This document shows positions 63,981 to 64,000 of a stretch of DNA of 64,000 nt, piece by piece. This DNA is from CALDTK01 sp965215215 (GTDB lineage: Bacteria; Bacteroidota; Bacteroidia; Chitinophagales; Saprospiraceae). The DNA is taken from NCBI GenBank assembly GCA_965215215.1, contig OZ244043.1, positions 806,001 to 870,000 on the forward strand, read 5' to 3'. Every line of letters starts with the position of its first letter. The stretch's first letter is position 1. The translations under genes and the position numbers were made by a program. The notes under the pieces are model-generated. The model had not been told where the DNA came from, searched no databases, and worked only from the letters and a program-made list of their open reading frames with translations.

Positions 63981-64000
63981 ATGCCCGCCGAGCACTCCCC
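63981..64000 (+). CDS. Possible start of a gene cut by the right edge
   Basis: An ATG at 63981 (MPAEHS) follows the VOC stop by 26 bases on the same strand. Only six codons are visible, so this is only a hint of a downstream gene. Confidence 0.25.

Overview
The window is high-GC DNA (roughly 60-65% by eye), densely coded on both strands. It most likely comes from a Bacteroidota chromosome of the Saprospiria/Lewinella kind. The evidence is a type IX secretion (T9SS) C-terminal sorting domain on the large nuclease at 4901-8116, many lipoproteins and outer-membrane beta-barrels, a membrane-bound AraC-like regulator, weak Shine-Dalgarno signals, and housekeeping proteins with Bacteroidota-like architecture. 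GTG and TTG starts are frequent (for example recG, rnpA, aroQ, hisS, pcrA). I see no prophage, complete insertion sequence or CRISPR array, so this is mostly core genome with small accessory patches.

Layout. 1-8116: metallo-beta-lactamase-fold protein (cut by the window edge), two small membrane proteins, the xylB-xylA pair for xylose entry into the pentose phosphate pathway, and a secreted ExeM-like nuclease. 8128-11354: dodecin and an ABM monooxygenase, tRNA-Gly(CCC), a coiled-coil/OmpA envelope pair, and an LpxL-like acyltransferase. 11448-13649: egtB-egtD for ergothioneine, followed by a small inverted-repeat element. 13805-24369: membrane HTH regulator, obg-adk, an NlpC/P60 lipoprotein, rplY with an omega-amidase, divergent recG/rbfA, radC, rnpA and aroQ. 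24391-33011: recQ, kpsF, an O-antigen-ligase-like protein, pheS, hisS and mltD. 33012-33283: a highly structured noncoding interval. 33284-42753: hsp20, mtfA-like, an acyltransferase, a KirBac-type K+ channel, a TPR protein, a catalytically dead M48-like lipoprotein, ppgK, two cyclophilin lipoproteins and an M14 carboxypeptidase. 42784-49800: two GT2-fold proteins, a 1150-residue propeller/beta-barrel protein and an AbiE type IV toxin-antitoxin pair. 49880-59923: pcrA/uvrD, fadJ-fadA, two YvlD-like membrane proteins, and divergent hemA/aspS. 59997-64000: tandem paralogous beta-barrels, a lipoprotein gene with a possible phase-variable poly-G tract, a repeat-rich intergenic region, and a VOC protein.

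The most unusual signal is a dispersed oligonucleotide, GTTTT-(N)-GCG-N-AAGC. I count 24 perfect copies and at least 9 one-mismatch copies, in both orientations, in coding DNA in all three reading frames and in intergenic DNA. It behaves like a DNA-level signal (uptake-sequence or HIP1-like) rather than a protein motif. Other noncoding signals are a five-copy REP/BIME-like palindrome family with conserved loop and changing stems (22042-22132 and 63316-63490), a candidate structured RNA (33016-33200), a possible MITE (13649-13806), and homopolymeric G/C tracts that could act as contingency loci.
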